Notes: a model not told the origin generated them from the sequence alone. Counted from the first letter of the stretch, positions 18,111 to 28,853 are shown. The stretch: 64,000 nucleotides of DNA from JBBPZA01 sp963797015 (GCA_963797015.1 CAWCNV010000010.1:62001-126000); one strand, 5' to 3'. Numbers and translations are program-made.

Positions 18111-18273
18111 CGCGCGGCAGGTCTTCGTCGTCAACCCGGCGAGCGCCGGCGGACGCACCGCGAAGGCGTGGCCTGCGATCGAGGGCCCCGCGACGATCCG
18201 CGTCCTGCCGCACGCACTCCGCCTCTGCGCCCCCGCACCTGGGCGGGCGCGCGAGCCGGCCACCCCGGCGTAG
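18103..18273 (+). pseudogene. N-terminal remnant of a diacylglycerol/sphingosine-kinase-type lipid kinase
   Basis: ATG at 18103 overlaps the preceding stop by 8 bp and opens with ARQVFVVNPASAGGRTAKAW, the nucleotide-binding N-terminus of DAGK-family lipid kinases (normally about 290-320 residues). The reading frame loses similarity after about 25 residues and stops at 18271. The next gene starts 108 bp further on, so there is no room for the rest. This is best read as a deletion remnant and not a single frameshift. It suggests that the FAD oxidase upstream once shared an operon with a lipid kinase. Confidence 0.6.
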
Positions 18274-18381
18274 CGCGAGCCCGCGCGCCGGCCCCGTCGC
18301 TCTGCGGGCGCTGACGCGGTTGATTAGAGTCGGCTTGCGCCTGCGGTTCGGCGGTTGGCGCGGCCGGAAGGGAGCGATGCG

Positions 18382-19998
18382 ATGAGCGGGCACGACTACG
18401 ACTGGCTCGTGATCGGGTCGGGCTTCGGCGGCAGCGTGTCGGCGCTGCGACTGGCCGAGAAGGGCTATCGCGTCGCCGTGCTCGAATGCGGCCGGCGCTT
18501 TCGCGACGAGGACTTCGCACAGTCGACCTGGAACCTGCGGCGGTACTACTGGATGCCGCGCCTTGGGCTCAAGGGCATCCTGCGCATGACGGTATTCAAG
18601 GACGTCTTCGTGGCCAGCGGCTGCGGGGTCGGTGGCGGCAGCCTCGGATACGCGAACACGCTCTATCGCGCGCGCGACCAGTTCTTCGACGATCCCCAGT
18701 GGGCCGGCCTGGAGGCCGATTGGCGCAGAGAGCTCGATCCGCACTACGCGCAGGCCGAGCGGATGCTCGGCGTCACTCCCTATGAGGGCGACGGCCCCGC
18801 GGACCTGCTGCTCAAGCGCTACGCCGAGGAGAGCGGGTTCGGCGACACCTACGGCAAGCCGAACGTCGGCGTCTTCTTCGGCGAGCCTGGCGCGACCGTG
18901 GAGGACCCGTTCTTCGGCGGCGAGGGACCGGAGCGCGCGGGCTGCATCCGCTGCGGGTCGTGCATGGTCGGCTGCCGCCACAACGCGAAGAACACGCTGG
19001 TCAAGAACTACCTCTGGTTCGCCGAGCGCGCCGGCGTGGAGATCGAGCCGGAGCGGACGGTCATCGACGTGCGGCCGCTCGGCGCGCCCGACGGGAGCGG
19101 CGGGTACGAGATCACGAGCGAGCGCTCGGGCGCCTGGATCCGCAAGGACCGCCGCAGCGTGACGGCCGGCGGCGTCGTCTTCGCGGCCGGCACGCTCGGC
19201 ACCAACCGCCTGCTCCAGCGCTGCCGGCTGTCGGGCTCGCTGCCCGCGGTCTCGGAGCGGCTCGGATACCTCGTCCGGACCAACAGCGAGTCGATCCTCG
19301 CCGTGACGGCGCCCGACGACGCCAACGACTTCACCAACGGCATCGCGATCACCTCGAGCATCTACCCCGACCCCGACACCCACATCGAGCCCGTCACCTA
19401 CGGCCGTGGGGCGGACTCCCAATCGTTCCTGTTCACGCTGCTGACCGAGGCCGGCGGGCGCGGCACGCGGCCGGTCCACTTCCTGCTCGGGCTCCTGCGC
19501 CACCCGCGCAGCTTCGCTCGCCTGCTCGTCCCCCGGGCGTGGGCGCGCCGGACGGTGATCCTGCTCGTGATGCAGACGCTCGACAACTCGATCCGCCTGA
19601 AGGTCCGCCGCCGGCTTCCGGATGGAGATGTCGTGCTCACGACCGAGCAGGACCCAGACAACCCCAACCCCGACTCGATCCCCGCGGCCTACGAGGCCGC
19701 GCGCTGGCTGGCCGGCAAGCTTCGCGGCACCCCGCAGGCGATGTTCACCGAGGCGATCGCCGCCGTCCCGACCACCGCCCACATCCTGGGCGGCGCGGTG
19801 ATCGGCGCGACCCCCGGCGACGGCGTCGTGGACTCGGCCAACCGTGTCTTCGGCTACGAGAACCTGCTCGTCTGCGACGGCGCCGCGGTGCCCGCCAACG
19901 TCGGCGCCAACCCGGGCCTCACGATCACCGCCCTGGCCGAGCGCGCCATGGGCCGCGTCCCGGAAAAGTCCAGCGCGACGACAGGAGCAGTCAATTGA
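18382..19998 (+). CDS. GMC-family FAD oxidoreductase with four-cysteine motif
   Basis: 538 residues. The ADP-binding Rossmann motif DWLVIGSGFGGSVSALRLAE is at the N-terminus, VASGCGVGGGSLGYANTL is the second FAD segment, and the C-terminus has LLVCDGAAVPANVGANPGLT, as in cholesterol-oxidase-type GMC proteins. Residues Cys188, Cys191, Cys194 and Cys198 form a CX2CX2CX3C array like a ferredoxin [4Fe-4S] ligand set, followed by RHNAKNTL. The likely role is oxidation of a sterol, hydroxy or alcohol substrate. A good ribosome-binding site (GGAAGGGAG, about 18366-18374) precedes ATG 18382. It stands alone and is convergent with the oligopeptide transporter. Confidence 0.85.
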   Translation: MSGHDYDWLVIGSGFGGSVSALRLAEKGYRVAVLECGRRFRDEDFAQSTWNLRRYYWMPRLGLKGILRMTVFKDVFVASGCGVGGGSLGYANTLYRARDQFFDDPQWAGLEADWRRELDPHYAQAERMLGVTPYEGDGPADLLLKRYAEESGFGDTYGKPNVGVFFGEPGATVEDPFFGGEGPERAGCIRCGSCMVGCRHNAKNTLVKNYLWFAERAGVEIEPERTVIDVRPLGAPDGSGGYEITSERSGAWIRKDRRSVTAGGVVFAAGTLGTNRLLQRCRLSGSLPAVSERLGYLVRTNSESILAVTAPDDANDFTNGIAITSSIYPDPDTHIEPVTYGRGADSQSFLFTLLTEAGGRGTRPVHFLLGLLRHPRSFARLLVPRAWARRTVILLVMQTLDNSIRLKVRRRLPDGDVVLTTEQDPDNPNPDSIPAAYEAARWLAGKLRGTPQAMFTEAIAAVPTTAHILGGAVIGATPGDGVVDSANRVFGYENLLVCDGAAVPANVGANPGLTITALAERAMGRVPEKSSATTGAVN

Positions 19999-20049
19999 GC
20001 GATCGGGAGAACGGGCAGGCGTGCCACGATACGCGCGCGATGCGGCGGA

Positions 20050-21071
<1,022 letters not shown>

Positions 21072-21075
<4 letters not shown>

Positions 21076-22163
21076 GACGCCGCCTTCGCGGGCTCGTCGA
21101 GGTCGGAGCGGTAGCCGACCGCCGCCTTGGCCTCGGCGGGCTCGGCGCCCTCGGCCAGCTTGCGCCAGAGCGCGCGGCGGGTGTCGGCGGGCAGCAGGCA
21201 GCGGACGTCGTGTCCCGGACCGGCGCCGGTCGGGACGAGCTCGGGATGGGTCTCGGTGTGAGCGCGGCGCACGTAGGGACAGCGCGGGTGGAAGGCGCAG
21301 CCGCCGGGCGGCGAGATCAGCGACGGCGGGCGCCCCGCGATCGGCACGAGCTCCTCGTCGCGCGGACGGTCCAGCCGCGGTATCGAGCGCAGCAGGCCCC
21401 AGGTATAGGGGTGCTCGGGCCGGCGGAAGATCGCCTCCTTGGGGGCCTGCTCGACCACCTCGCCCGCGTACATGACCGTGATGTCCTCGGTGACCTGAGC
21501 GACGACCCCCAGGTCGTGGGTGATCAGCACCACCGCCATCCCCAACTCCGCGCGCAGGCGCGCGATGAGCTCGAGGATCTGCGCCTGGACGGTCACGTCG
21601 AGCGCGGTGGTGGGCTCGTCGGCGATCAGCAGCTTGGGGTCGTTGGCCAGCGCCATCGCGATCATCGCCCGCTGGCGCATGCCGCCCGAGTACTCGTGCG
21701 GGTAGGCGTCCACGCGGCGGCGCGGCTCGGGAATCCCGACCAGGCCCAGCAGCTCGATCGTCCGCTCGCGCGCCGCCGCCCTGGTGATGTCCTGATGCGT
21801 GCGAATCGCCTCGACGATCTGGCTCCCGACACGGAAGAAGGGGTGCAGCGAGGAGAGCGGGTCCTGGAAGACCATCCCGATCTCGGCCCCGCGCACGCGC
21901 CGCAGCTCGGCTTCGGAGGCCGTCGCGAGCTCGCGGCCCTCGAAGCGGATCGAGCCCTCGATGCGCGCCGTCCGGCTGCGCGTCAGGCCGAGCACCGAGA
22001 GCATCGAGACGCTCTTGCCCGAGCCCGACTCGCCGACGATGCCCAGCGCCGCGCCGCGCGGCAGCTCGAGCGAGATGCCGCGCACGGCCTGCACCACGCC
22101 GTCGGGCGTGTGGAAGCTGACCCGCAGGTCGTCGATGGCGAGCAGCGGCTCGCCGTCGCTCAC
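21072..22163 (-). CDS. Oligopeptide/dipeptide ABC transporter ATP-binding protein (OppD/DppD type)
   Basis: 363 residues. Walker A is GIVGESGSGKSVS, the signature is YSGGMRQRAMIAMALA, Walker B is LLIADEPTTALD, followed by ITHDLGVVAQ, and the C-terminal Opp/Dpp domain has GCAFHPRCPYV. GTG at 22163 is chosen because it overlaps the permease stop (GTGA), starts with VSDGEPLLAIDDLRVSF and gives the usual length; upstream in-frame codons run back through the permease gene. It is the partner of the OppF-type ATPase that follows. Confidence 0.92.
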
Positions 22164-23125
22164 GAGTAGCGCACCCGCGGGTCGAGGAACGCGTACAGGA
22201 TGTCGACCACGAGGTTGGCGATGATGATGAAGAAGGCGCCGAACAGCACCGTGCCTTGAATGGTCGGGAGGTCGGCGTTTCGGATCGCGGTGTAGGCGAG
22301 CCGGCCGATCCCCGGGATGTTGAACACCGTCTCCGTGAGGATCGCGCCGCCCAGCAGGATCCCGATGTCCAGGCCCAGGACGGTCACGATCGGCGTGATC
22401 GCCGCGCGCACGCCGTGGCGCCACACGACGGTCCGCTCGCGCAACCCCTTCGCGCGCGCGGTGCGGATGTAGTCCTCGGACAGGACCTCGGTCAGGTTGC
22501 CGCGCAGCAGTCTGGCGTAGAACGCGGCCGAGGTGGCCGCGAGCACGATCCACGGCAGGATCAGCGACCCGAACCAGGCGGCGGGATCCTGGCTGAACGG
22601 CACGTAGCTGCCCGAGCCCTTGAAGATCGGCCACACGCCGATGTCCTCGGCGAACAGGTAGAGCATCACCAGACCGAGCCAGTAGACGGGCGCCGAGATC
22701 GCGACGAGCGCGCCGCCCATCGCGGCGCGGTCGATCCACGAGCGCCGCCTGGTCGCCGAGATCACCCCGACCGGGATCCCCACCGCGACCCAGAGGATGG
22801 CGCCGCCGAGCACGAGCGACGCGGTGGCCGGGATGCGGTCGAAGATCTGCTGGCGGACCGAGACGTCGTTCTTGTAGCTGTAGCCGAAGTCGAAGTGGAA
22901 GACGAGCCGCTCCATGTACTTGCCGTACTGCACGTACCAGGGCTGGTCGAGGCCGAGCGTGTGGCGGATCGACTCCAGCAGCGCCTGGCTACCGGCGCGG
23001 CTGCCGGCGCGCAGCACCGCGGGGTCGCCGCTCGGCAGCGCGTAGAAGATCACGAACGTGATGAAGCTGACGACGAGGAGCAGGAAGACCGCCCACAGCA
23101 GGCGGCGGAGGATGTAGGTGACCAT
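22160..23125 (-). CDS. Oligopeptide/dipeptide ABC transporter permease (OppB/DppB type)
   Basis: 321 residues, six membrane helices. It opens with the characteristic MVTYILRRLLWAVFLLLVVS helix and contains the permease-ATPase coupling loop (RTARAKGLRERTVVWRHGVR, an EAA-type motif). A periplasmic-facing loop of about 60 residues follows helix 1 (LGLDQPWYVQYGKYM), as in DppB. It lies 78 bp after the binding-protein gene in transcription order and overlaps the OppD-type start. Confidence 0.92.
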   Translation of the reverse strand: MVTYILRRLLWAVFLLLVVSFITFVIFYALPSGDPAVLRAGSRAGSQALLESIRHTLGLDQPWYVQYGKYMERLVFHFDFGYSYKNDVSVRQQIFDRIPATASLVLGGAILWVAVGIPVGVISATRRRSWIDRAAMGGALVAISAPVYWLGLVMLYLFAEDIGVWPIFKGSGSYVPFSQDPAAWFGSLILPWIVLAATSAAFYARLLRGNLTEVLSEDYIRTARAKGLRERTVVWRHGVRAAITPIVTVLGLDIGILLGGAILTETVFNIPGIGRLAYTAIRNADLPTIQGTVLFGAFFIIIANLVVDILYAFLDPRVRYS

Positions 23126-23203
23126 GTCCGTGGTCCGGCGCCCCCGGGCCGCGCAGCGCCGGCGCGGCCCGGGAGGCTCAGCGTCAGTCGATCGCCCTCG
23201 CCC

Positions 23204-24940
23204 TCACTGGATCGACGAGTAGCTGAGGTTCCAGTCGGCGTTCCACTTGTCGATCACGCCCTGGACGTTGGACGAGATCAGGTTGGCCTGCTTGTCGTAG
23301 ATCCAGGGCACGGCCGGCGCCTGCGCGACGATCATGCGGTCGACGTTCGCCCACGCCTTGGCGCGAGCGTTGGGGTCGATGACCTGCTTGGCAGAGTCGA
23401 TCGCCTTGTTGACCGCCGGGACGTTCAGCTGCGGCCAGTTGTTGTTGTTCTCGGGCACGATCGCGGCGCCGTTGAAGTAGGCGTCGAGCTCGGCCTGGCC
23501 GTCGGCGAAGTCGGGCAGCGTTCCCACGTTGGGGCACACCGCGACGTCGGCCTTGGGCACGTTGCAGAACTTCGAGTACATCGTGTCCTGAGGCACCTGC
23601 CGCAGGTTGACCTTGAAGCCGAGCTTCTGCAGCTGGGACTGGAAGACCTGCGCGGTCTTCGCCCCGACGCCGCTGTCCTGACCGACCATGAACAGCGTGT
23701 ACTGGCTTGGGTCGATGCCCGACTTGGCGAGGTACTGCTTTGCGAGCGCCAGGTTGCCGTTCGGGTTGGCCAGGTAGTCCACTCCGGTGCCCTTGAAGCC
23801 GCCCGCCTCTTCGAACCCGGGTACGCCCGGCGTGAGGAAGTGCGTCGCGATGTCACCGACGATCGCGCCCCCGCGCGTGAGCCGGAGGGCGTTGCGGTCG
23901 GAGGCGGCGAGGATCGCCTTGCGCACGTTCAGGTTGTCGAGCGGCTTGATCGTGGTGTTCAACGCGACGTACCGCATCCCCAGCGGCGAGAAGCTGATCT
24001 GGCTCTTTCGCGACTGGAGTGCCTGCTTGATGACCGGCGGGTCGGCGGAGATGTCGCCGGTCAACATGTTCTTTCCGTTGAGCACCTGGCGTCCGGCCAC
24101 GACCGTGTCCTCGTTGCCCATCGAGAAGTCGATCTGGTCGGCGTAGGCCGGGCGGTAGTCGGTCTTGGGGTCCCAGTTCGGATTGCGCACCAGCGTCGCG
24201 CTCTTGCCGACCTGGTAGGTGATCTTGCCCGACTTGTCGGCCTGGAACCGGTAGGGCCCCGTGCCGACCTGGTAGTTGCCATAGGTCGTCGGCGTGTTGG
24301 CGTCGTACTTCTTCGCGTACTCCTCGGGCACCGGCGCGGTGACGGGCAGCGTCAGCGCCTTGAGGAACGCGCCCGAGGGCTCGCTCAGCTTGAAGACGAT
24401 CGTCTGGTCGTCCGGCGTCTCGATGCCGCTGATGTTGGGGACGCTCTTCTGGCCCGGCTCAGGAGCGCCCTTGACGATCGAGAAGTACGTGCCGACGTAG
24501 CCGTTGGCCACGGACGCCGTGAACGCGCGCTCAATCGCGTACTTGACGTCCTTGGACGTCGCGGCGCGGTTCACCGGCGGGCCGTACTTGATGTTCGGCT
24601 TCAGCTTCACCGTGACCGTCCTGCCTCCATCCGACAGCTTGGGGTCGGAGGCGGCGAGGTCCGGCGACTGAGTCGCGAACTGGTCGGGCTTGAAGGAGTA
24701 CAGCGGCCGCTGGGTGGCGTAGGTCATCAGGTAGTCGAACTGGTAGTAGACCTGGCCGGGGTCGATGTGCTCGAAGTCGCCGGCGGCGACGACCTTCAGA
24801 GTTCCGCCCTTCTTGCCCTTCACGATCGCGCCGCTGTTGACGTCGCCACCGTTGTCGTTGCTGGAGCCACAGGCTCCGACCGCGATCGCCAACAGGGCCG
24901 CCACGGCCACGGCGATCGCCCTCAGTGGATACCGGGACAT
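23204..24940 (-). CDS. Solute-binding lipoprotein of oligopeptide ABC transporter (family 5)
   Basis: 578 residues. The N-terminal signal LRAIAVAVAALLAIAVGAC ends in a lipobox with VGAC, then a Gly/Asn/Ser linker typical of actinobacterial lipoproteins. The family 5 signature region is FEHIDPGQVYYQFDYLMTYAT, followed by VTVKLKPNIKYGPPVNRAATS and the two-lobe layout of DppA/OppA. Substrate is unknown and could be peptides, nickel chelates or sugars. It is the second gene of the operon, between the two permease genes, an uncommon order because the binding protein usually comes first. Confidence 0.92.
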   Translation of the reverse strand: MSRYPLRAIAVAVAALLAIAVGACGSSNDNGGDVNSGAIVKGKKGGTLKVVAAGDFEHIDPGQVYYQFDYLMTYATQRPLYSFKPDQFATQSPDLAASDPKLSDGGRTVTVKLKPNIKYGPPVNRAATSKDVKYAIERAFTASVANGYVGTYFSIVKGAPEPGQKSVPNISGIETPDDQTIVFKLSEPSGAFLKALTLPVTAPVPEEYAKKYDANTPTTYGNYQVGTGPYRFQADKSGKITYQVGKSATLVRNPNWDPKTDYRPAYADQIDFSMGNEDTVVAGRQVLNGKNMLTGDISADPPVIKQALQSRKSQISFSPLGMRYVALNTTIKPLDNLNVRKAILAASDRNALRLTRGGAIVGDIATHFLTPGVPGFEEAGGFKGTGVDYLANPNGNLALAKQYLAKSGIDPSQYTLFMVGQDSGVGAKTAQVFQSQLQKLGFKVNLRQVPQDTMYSKFCNVPKADVAVCPNVGTLPDFADGQAELDAYFNGAAIVPENNNNWPQLNVPAVNKAIDSAKQVIDPNARAKAWANVDRMIVAQAPAVPWIYDKQANLISSNVQGVIDKWNADWNLSYSSIQ

Positions 24941-24956
24941 GAGCCCTCCTCTGGAG

Positions 24957-26024
24957 TCATCTGTCTGATCGGGGGTTGAGCGCGTCGCTGAGGCCGTCGC
25001 CCACGAGGTTGAACGCGAGCACGGTCAGCAGTAGCGCGACGCCTGGGAAGACCATGAACCACCAGGCGGTATCGAAGCTGCCCTGGGCATCGGAGATCAT
25101 CTTTCCCCAGCTCGCCTGCGGCGGCTGGACGCCGACGCCCAGGAACGAGAGCGCGGCCTCGAAGAGGATGTTCTGGGGGATGATCAGCGTCGCGTAGACG
25201 ATGATCGGCGCGACCAGGTTGGGGAGGATCTCGCGGAAGATGATGCGCGTGTCCGAGGCGCCCAGCGAGCGGGCGGCCTCGACGAACTCCTTCTCCCGCA
25301 GGGACAGGACCTGGCCGCGGATGATGCGCGCGATGTAGGTCCAGTTGACGAACGCGATCACGAGGATGACCAGGCCGAGACCCGGCTTGAGCGCACCCCC
25401 GAGGCATCCGCTCGACGCCCCCTTCCCGAACGAGCAGGCCGACGAGACGCCGATGGCCAGAAGCAGGATGGGGAAGGCGAGCAGCACGTCGACGGAGCGC
25501 GAGATCGCGGTGTCGACCCAGCCGCGGTAGAAGCCCGCGAACATGCCGGCGATCACGCCGAAGAAGACGGATAGCGCGGTCGCGACGATCGCCACCGTCA
25601 GCGAGACGCGGGCGCCATACAGCGTGCGGGCGAAGACGTCGCGGCCGATGTCGTCGACCCCGAAGGGATGCTCCCTGGATGGGCCGGTGGGCAGCCCGAA
25701 CGAGTCGAGCGTCGACTTGTCGGGCGTGTTGGGGCCGGGGACGCCGACCACCTTGCAGATCAGCGGCGCGAAGATCGCGACCAGGACGAGCAGGACGATG
25801 AACCCGAGCGCGCCCAGGGCTACGCGGTCCTCCCTGAAGCGGCGCCAGAACAGCTCCCGCGGCGTCCGCGCGACCACGTCCCCGCGCTGATCGCCTCCGG
25901 TCGCAAGTAGGTTCCCCGCCGCTTCGCGATCGACGTCGACCCCGACGGTGCTCAAAAATCCCTTCCTCCGGTCCGCGAATGCTATCGGGGGGTTCGCTCC
26001 GGCCAGCTCCGGTCCTGCGGTCAT
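24957..26024 (-). CDS. Oligopeptide/dipeptide ABC transporter permease (OppC/DppC type)
   Basis: 355 residues. A hydrophilic N-terminal segment of about 60 residues ends in the OppC-type RFREDRVALGALGFIVLLVL helix. HPFGVDDIGRDVFARTLYGAR is the conserved loop after helix 1, and EAARSLGASDTRIIFREILP is the EAA coupling motif. It is first in the operon and 16 bp from the binding-protein gene. The upstream region (26025-26228) should carry the operon promoter. Confidence 0.92.
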   Translation of the reverse strand: MTAGPELAGANPPIAFADRRKGFLSTVGVDVDREAAGNLLATGGDQRGDVVARTPRELFWRRFREDRVALGALGFIVLLVLVAIFAPLICKVVGVPGPNTPDKSTLDSFGLPTGPSREHPFGVDDIGRDVFARTLYGARVSLTVAIVATALSVFFGVIAGMFAGFYRGWVDTAISRSVDVLLAFPILLLAIGVSSACSFGKGASSGCLGGALKPGLGLVILVIAFVNWTYIARIIRGQVLSLREKEFVEAARSLGASDTRIIFREILPNLVAPIIVYATLIIPQNILFEAALSFLGVGVQPPQASWGKMISDAQGSFDTAWWFMVFPGVALLLTVLAFNLVGDGLSDALNPRSDR

Positions 26025-26228
26025 TGCCGCCGCGCGACCCTAGGCCGCGGTGAACGGCCGTCACGCCGGTGCTCCTCATGTCGCGCGAACGACCCCTTGC
26101 GCTCGCGCTCTGCGGAAAGGCCGGAATCCTCGTACTGCTCGTATCGGCGGCTACGGCCTATTGGTTTAGCGGGCGGTAACGGCCGCTTCACGTATCTGCC
26201 GTGGTCGGCATCCCGCTCTGGTGGACCC

Positions 26229-27284
26229 TCACAGCGAGCGCAGCTCGGGAATCACCTGTTCGCCGACGATCCGAACCTGTTCTCCCAGATCGGGTAAGCC
26301 CTCGACCGCGACGCCGGCCCACGCCCTCAAGGTGAATGGATCCGTGAACGAGACCAGTGCGTGGTTGAGGCCCGCGGGGGCATAGGTCTCCGTCAGCCAC
26401 CTCACCCAGTCCTCGGGCGTGCCGGCGACCATGATCCGATCGGCGATCTCCTCTGGCGTGGCCTCGAGCGCGCGCTGGACGTCCCCGGCGGCGAAGGCCT
26501 CGGTGACCGGCGCGACCCGTTCCGGCTCGATGCCGTGTCGTTCGAGCAGCGCGGGCGGCATCGACGGGATGTAGAACGCCGCCAGCGTCCGCCCGGCGCG
26601 ACGGGCAGCCTCGCCGTCGGGAGCGATCGCGCCGAGCAGGGAGTCGCCGAGGTCGAGGCCATCGGGGCTCCGGCCGGCGCGCTCGACGCCCACGCGGAAG
26701 TGCTCGGCCGCATAGCCCAGAGCCTCGGGCGAATACGCGCAGGCGGTGTGCAGGCCGTCGGCGATCTCGCCGGCCAGCTGCATCGACTTGGGGCCTCCCA
26801 TCGCGCCGATCTTCAGCGGCAGGTGTTCCTGCACGGGCCGCGCTGCCGTGGTCACGCCGGTGTAGCTGTAGAAGTCGCCCTCGAAGTCGATCGCGCCATC
26901 GTCGAGGACAGTTCGCATCACCTGGTGCGCCTCGCGCAGGCGGGCGATCGGACGGGTTCCACGCCACTCGACGCCGTACTGCTCGAGCATCGCGATGTTG
27001 CCGATGCCGAACACGACCTCGGCGCGTCCGCCGCTCAACTCGTCGAGCGTGGCGGCAAGCTGAGCGATGTAGGTCGGCTCGCGCATGTAGATCGGCGCCA
27101 CGCACGGGCCGAGCCTGATCCGCTCGGTGCGGTGCGCGGCGGCGGCGAACAGCAGCCAGGCGTCCTTGTGGTAGATCTCGTCGGCGCTGTAGCACCCGTG
27201 ATAGCCAAGCCCGTCCGCGAGCGCGACCGCGTCCAGAAGCTCCGGCGCCGGCTGCTCGGGAAGCATCTGGAAGCTGAGCAGCAT
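26229..27284 (-). CDS. LLM-class (luciferase-like) F420-dependent oxidoreductase
   Basis: About 351 residues from ATG 27284 (MLLSFQMLPEQP), a TIM-barrel flavin/F420 enzyme. Motifs are YHGCYSADEIYHKDAW, RIRLGPCVAPIYMREPTYIA, LDELSGGRAEVVFGIGN, LPLKIGAMGGPKSMQLAGEI and VAGTPEDWVRW. An upstream in-frame ATG at 27344 would add 20 residues without family similarity, so 27284 is preferred. The substrate is unknown. The gene is transcribed away from the adjacent tRNA-Arg fragment and marks the left chromosomal flank of the arsenic island. Confidence 0.85.
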   Translation of the reverse strand: MLLSFQMLPEQPAPELLDAVALADGLGYHGCYSADEIYHKDAWLLFAAAAHRTERIRLGPCVAPIYMREPTYIAQLAATLDELSGGRAEVVFGIGNIAMLEQYGVEWRGTRPIARLREAHQVMRTVLDDGAIDFEGDFYSYTGVTTAARPVQEHLPLKIGAMGGPKSMQLAGEIADGLHTACAYSPEALGYAAEHFRVGVERAGRSPDGLDLGDSLLGAIAPDGEAARRAGRTLAAFYIPSMPPALLERHGIEPERVAPVTEAFAAGDVQRALEATPEEIADRIMVAGTPEDWVRWLTETYAPAGLNHALVSFTDPFTLRAWAGVAVEGLPDLGEQVRIVGEQVIPELRSL

Positions 27285-27344
27285 GCGGTCAGCGTAACCG
27301 GGGCCGATCGCCCCCGCCGGTACGATCATCCGTGGCAGAGCCAA

Positions 27345-27386
27345 GAGCCCCGATAGCTCAGCCGGATAGAGCGACTCCCTCCTAAG
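27345..27386 (+). repeat. Truncated tRNA-Arg(CCU) copy (left attachment site)
   Basis: Identical to 33993-34034. It contains acceptor 5' strand GCCCCGA (27347-27353), the D-arm, and the anticodon arm up to the first base of its 3' strand; then the sequence diverges completely (CGGTCTCG against GAGTAGGC). It has no T-arm or acceptor 3' strand and cannot make a tRNA. A TACGAT at 27321-27326 is suitably placed as the -10 box of the original tRNA promoter, now left upstream of the fragment. Confidence 0.85.
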
Positions 27387-27571
27387 CGGTCTCGTTCCCG
27401 AACGGACAGCGAGTGACTTCTTCGCGACGGCGCCAGTTGCGCTGTCGCCTTCACGCGCGGATGCAGTAGTGAACGCCCACTCAGCCCAGACTTCTCGTCG
27501 CCGTCCCTAGCGGGCGGCGGACAGATGGGTCCGCTAGCGCTGCGTACGCGCGGAGGGGGAGCCGCTGGCGT

Positions 27572-28804
27572 CTAGGCTGGCTGCGATACCTGCGTTGGGC
27601 GCGTGCTCCGCGCTATCTCGGTCGGCAAGAGTAGTGAGAGCAGGCCCGCTGTCAGGAGGAACCCGGTCGACACCCCCAGGCAGGCGGTGAGTCCGTGCCA
27701 TTGATAGAGCAGGCCTGAGAGGACGGTCCCGGCGAGGCGCCCAAAGGCGTTGGCCATGTAGTAGAAGCCGACGCTCATAGCCACCTTGTCGTTGTCGGCG
27801 TAGGCGAGGATGAGGTAGGAGTGAACCGCAGAGTTCATCGCGAACGCCACCCCGAACGGGATGAGCCCGCCGACGATCGCGATCGTCGGGTTGACGCCTG
27901 CGTTGAGGGCTATAGCCATCGCTGCGGGGCATAGAGCCACGCCGAGCGCCAGCCAGACAGCGGTCCTGCCGTCGGGCTCGCCGCCCGGGCCATGGCCACG
28001 ACGGCGCACGAAGCGCGGTGCGGCGGCTTGGACCCCGCCGTACCCGATTACCCACACGGCAAGGAGGGTCCCCACTGCCCAGAAGCTCCAGCCGAGCTCG
28101 GCGTAGAGGAAGAACGGCAGGCCGACGACGAACCACACGTCGCGGGCGGCGAACAGGAAGATGCGCGCGGCAGCGAGGACGTTGACCGCGCGGTTATTGG
28201 AGAACATGTGCTTGAACTTTGCGGTCCTGTCAGGGCGGCCGAGGTGACCGCGGATCGAGGTGGAGGTCACGACAAGGGCGGTGAGCACGAGCGCCGCGAG
28301 CGCCAACGCGGCGGTCTGAAATCCGAAGAGCGTGAGCAGCAGGCCGCCGAGGAAGAAGCCAACTCCCTTCAGCGCGTTCTTTGACCCGGTCAGGACCGCA
28401 ACCCAGCGGTACAGCGAGGATTGCTCGTCCTTGGGCGCGACCAGCTTGACCGCGCTCTTGGAGCTCATCTTGTTCAGATCCTTGGCGACGCCCGATAGCG
28501 CCTGGGAGGCCATCACGTACGGGACCACCAGCAGCGACGCCGGTGCGAGCCCGAGCATGCAGAGGGCCGAGACCTGGATGGCGAGACCCATAAAGAGCGT
28601 GATCTTCAAGCCCAAGCGGGACGCGAGCCAGCCCCCGACCAGGTTCGTGACTATGCCTGCGATCTCGTAGAAGACGAACAGCGAGGCAACCTGAAGCGGC
28701 GTGTAGCCAAGCTGGTCGAAATAGAAGAGGACCAGCGTCCGGATCGCCCCATCGACGAGTGTGTCCGTCCAATACGCACCCGTCACAAGCACGTAGTTCC
28801 GCAT
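27572..28804 (-). CDS. arsJ: ArsJ-type MFS transporter (organoarsenical efflux)
   Basis: 410 residues, twelve membrane helices. ArsJ exports 1-arseno-3-phosphoglycerate made by its partner GAPDH, and this gene follows an ArsJ-associated GAPDH gene by 49 bp. Recognisable ArsJ segments are YWTDTLVDGAIRTLVLFYF, ALSGVAKDLNKMSSKSAVKL, KNALKGVGFFLGGLLL and SVGFYYMANAFGRLAGTVLS. ATG at 28804 gives the usual short N-terminus; an earlier in-frame start at 28933 would run back through the GAPDH gene. It is last in the arsC-acr3-gapdh-arsJ unit and its 3' end faces the left attachment site. Confidence 0.9.
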   Translation of the reverse strand: MRNYVLVTGAYWTDTLVDGAIRTLVLFYFDQLGYTPLQVASLFVFYEIAGIVTNLVGGWLASRLGLKITLFMGLAIQVSALCMLGLAPASLLVVPYVMASQALSGVAKDLNKMSSKSAVKLVAPKDEQSSLYRWVAVLTGSKNALKGVGFFLGGLLLTLFGFQTAALALAALVLTALVVTSTSIRGHLGRPDRTAKFKHMFSNNRAVNVLAAARIFLFAARDVWFVVGLPFFLYAELGWSFWAVGTLLAVWVIGYGGVQAAAPRFVRRRGHGPGGEPDGRTAVWLALGVALCPAAMAIALNAGVNPTIAIVGGLIPFGVAFAMNSAVHSYLILAYADNDKVAMSVGFYYMANAFGRLAGTVLSGLLYQWHGLTACLGVSTGFLLTAGLLSLLLPTEIARSTRPTQVSQPA

Positions 28805-28853
28805 GTCTCGCCGCCGTTCTTGCGCGGCGCCTACGACGGCGGCTCCCGTGCTG

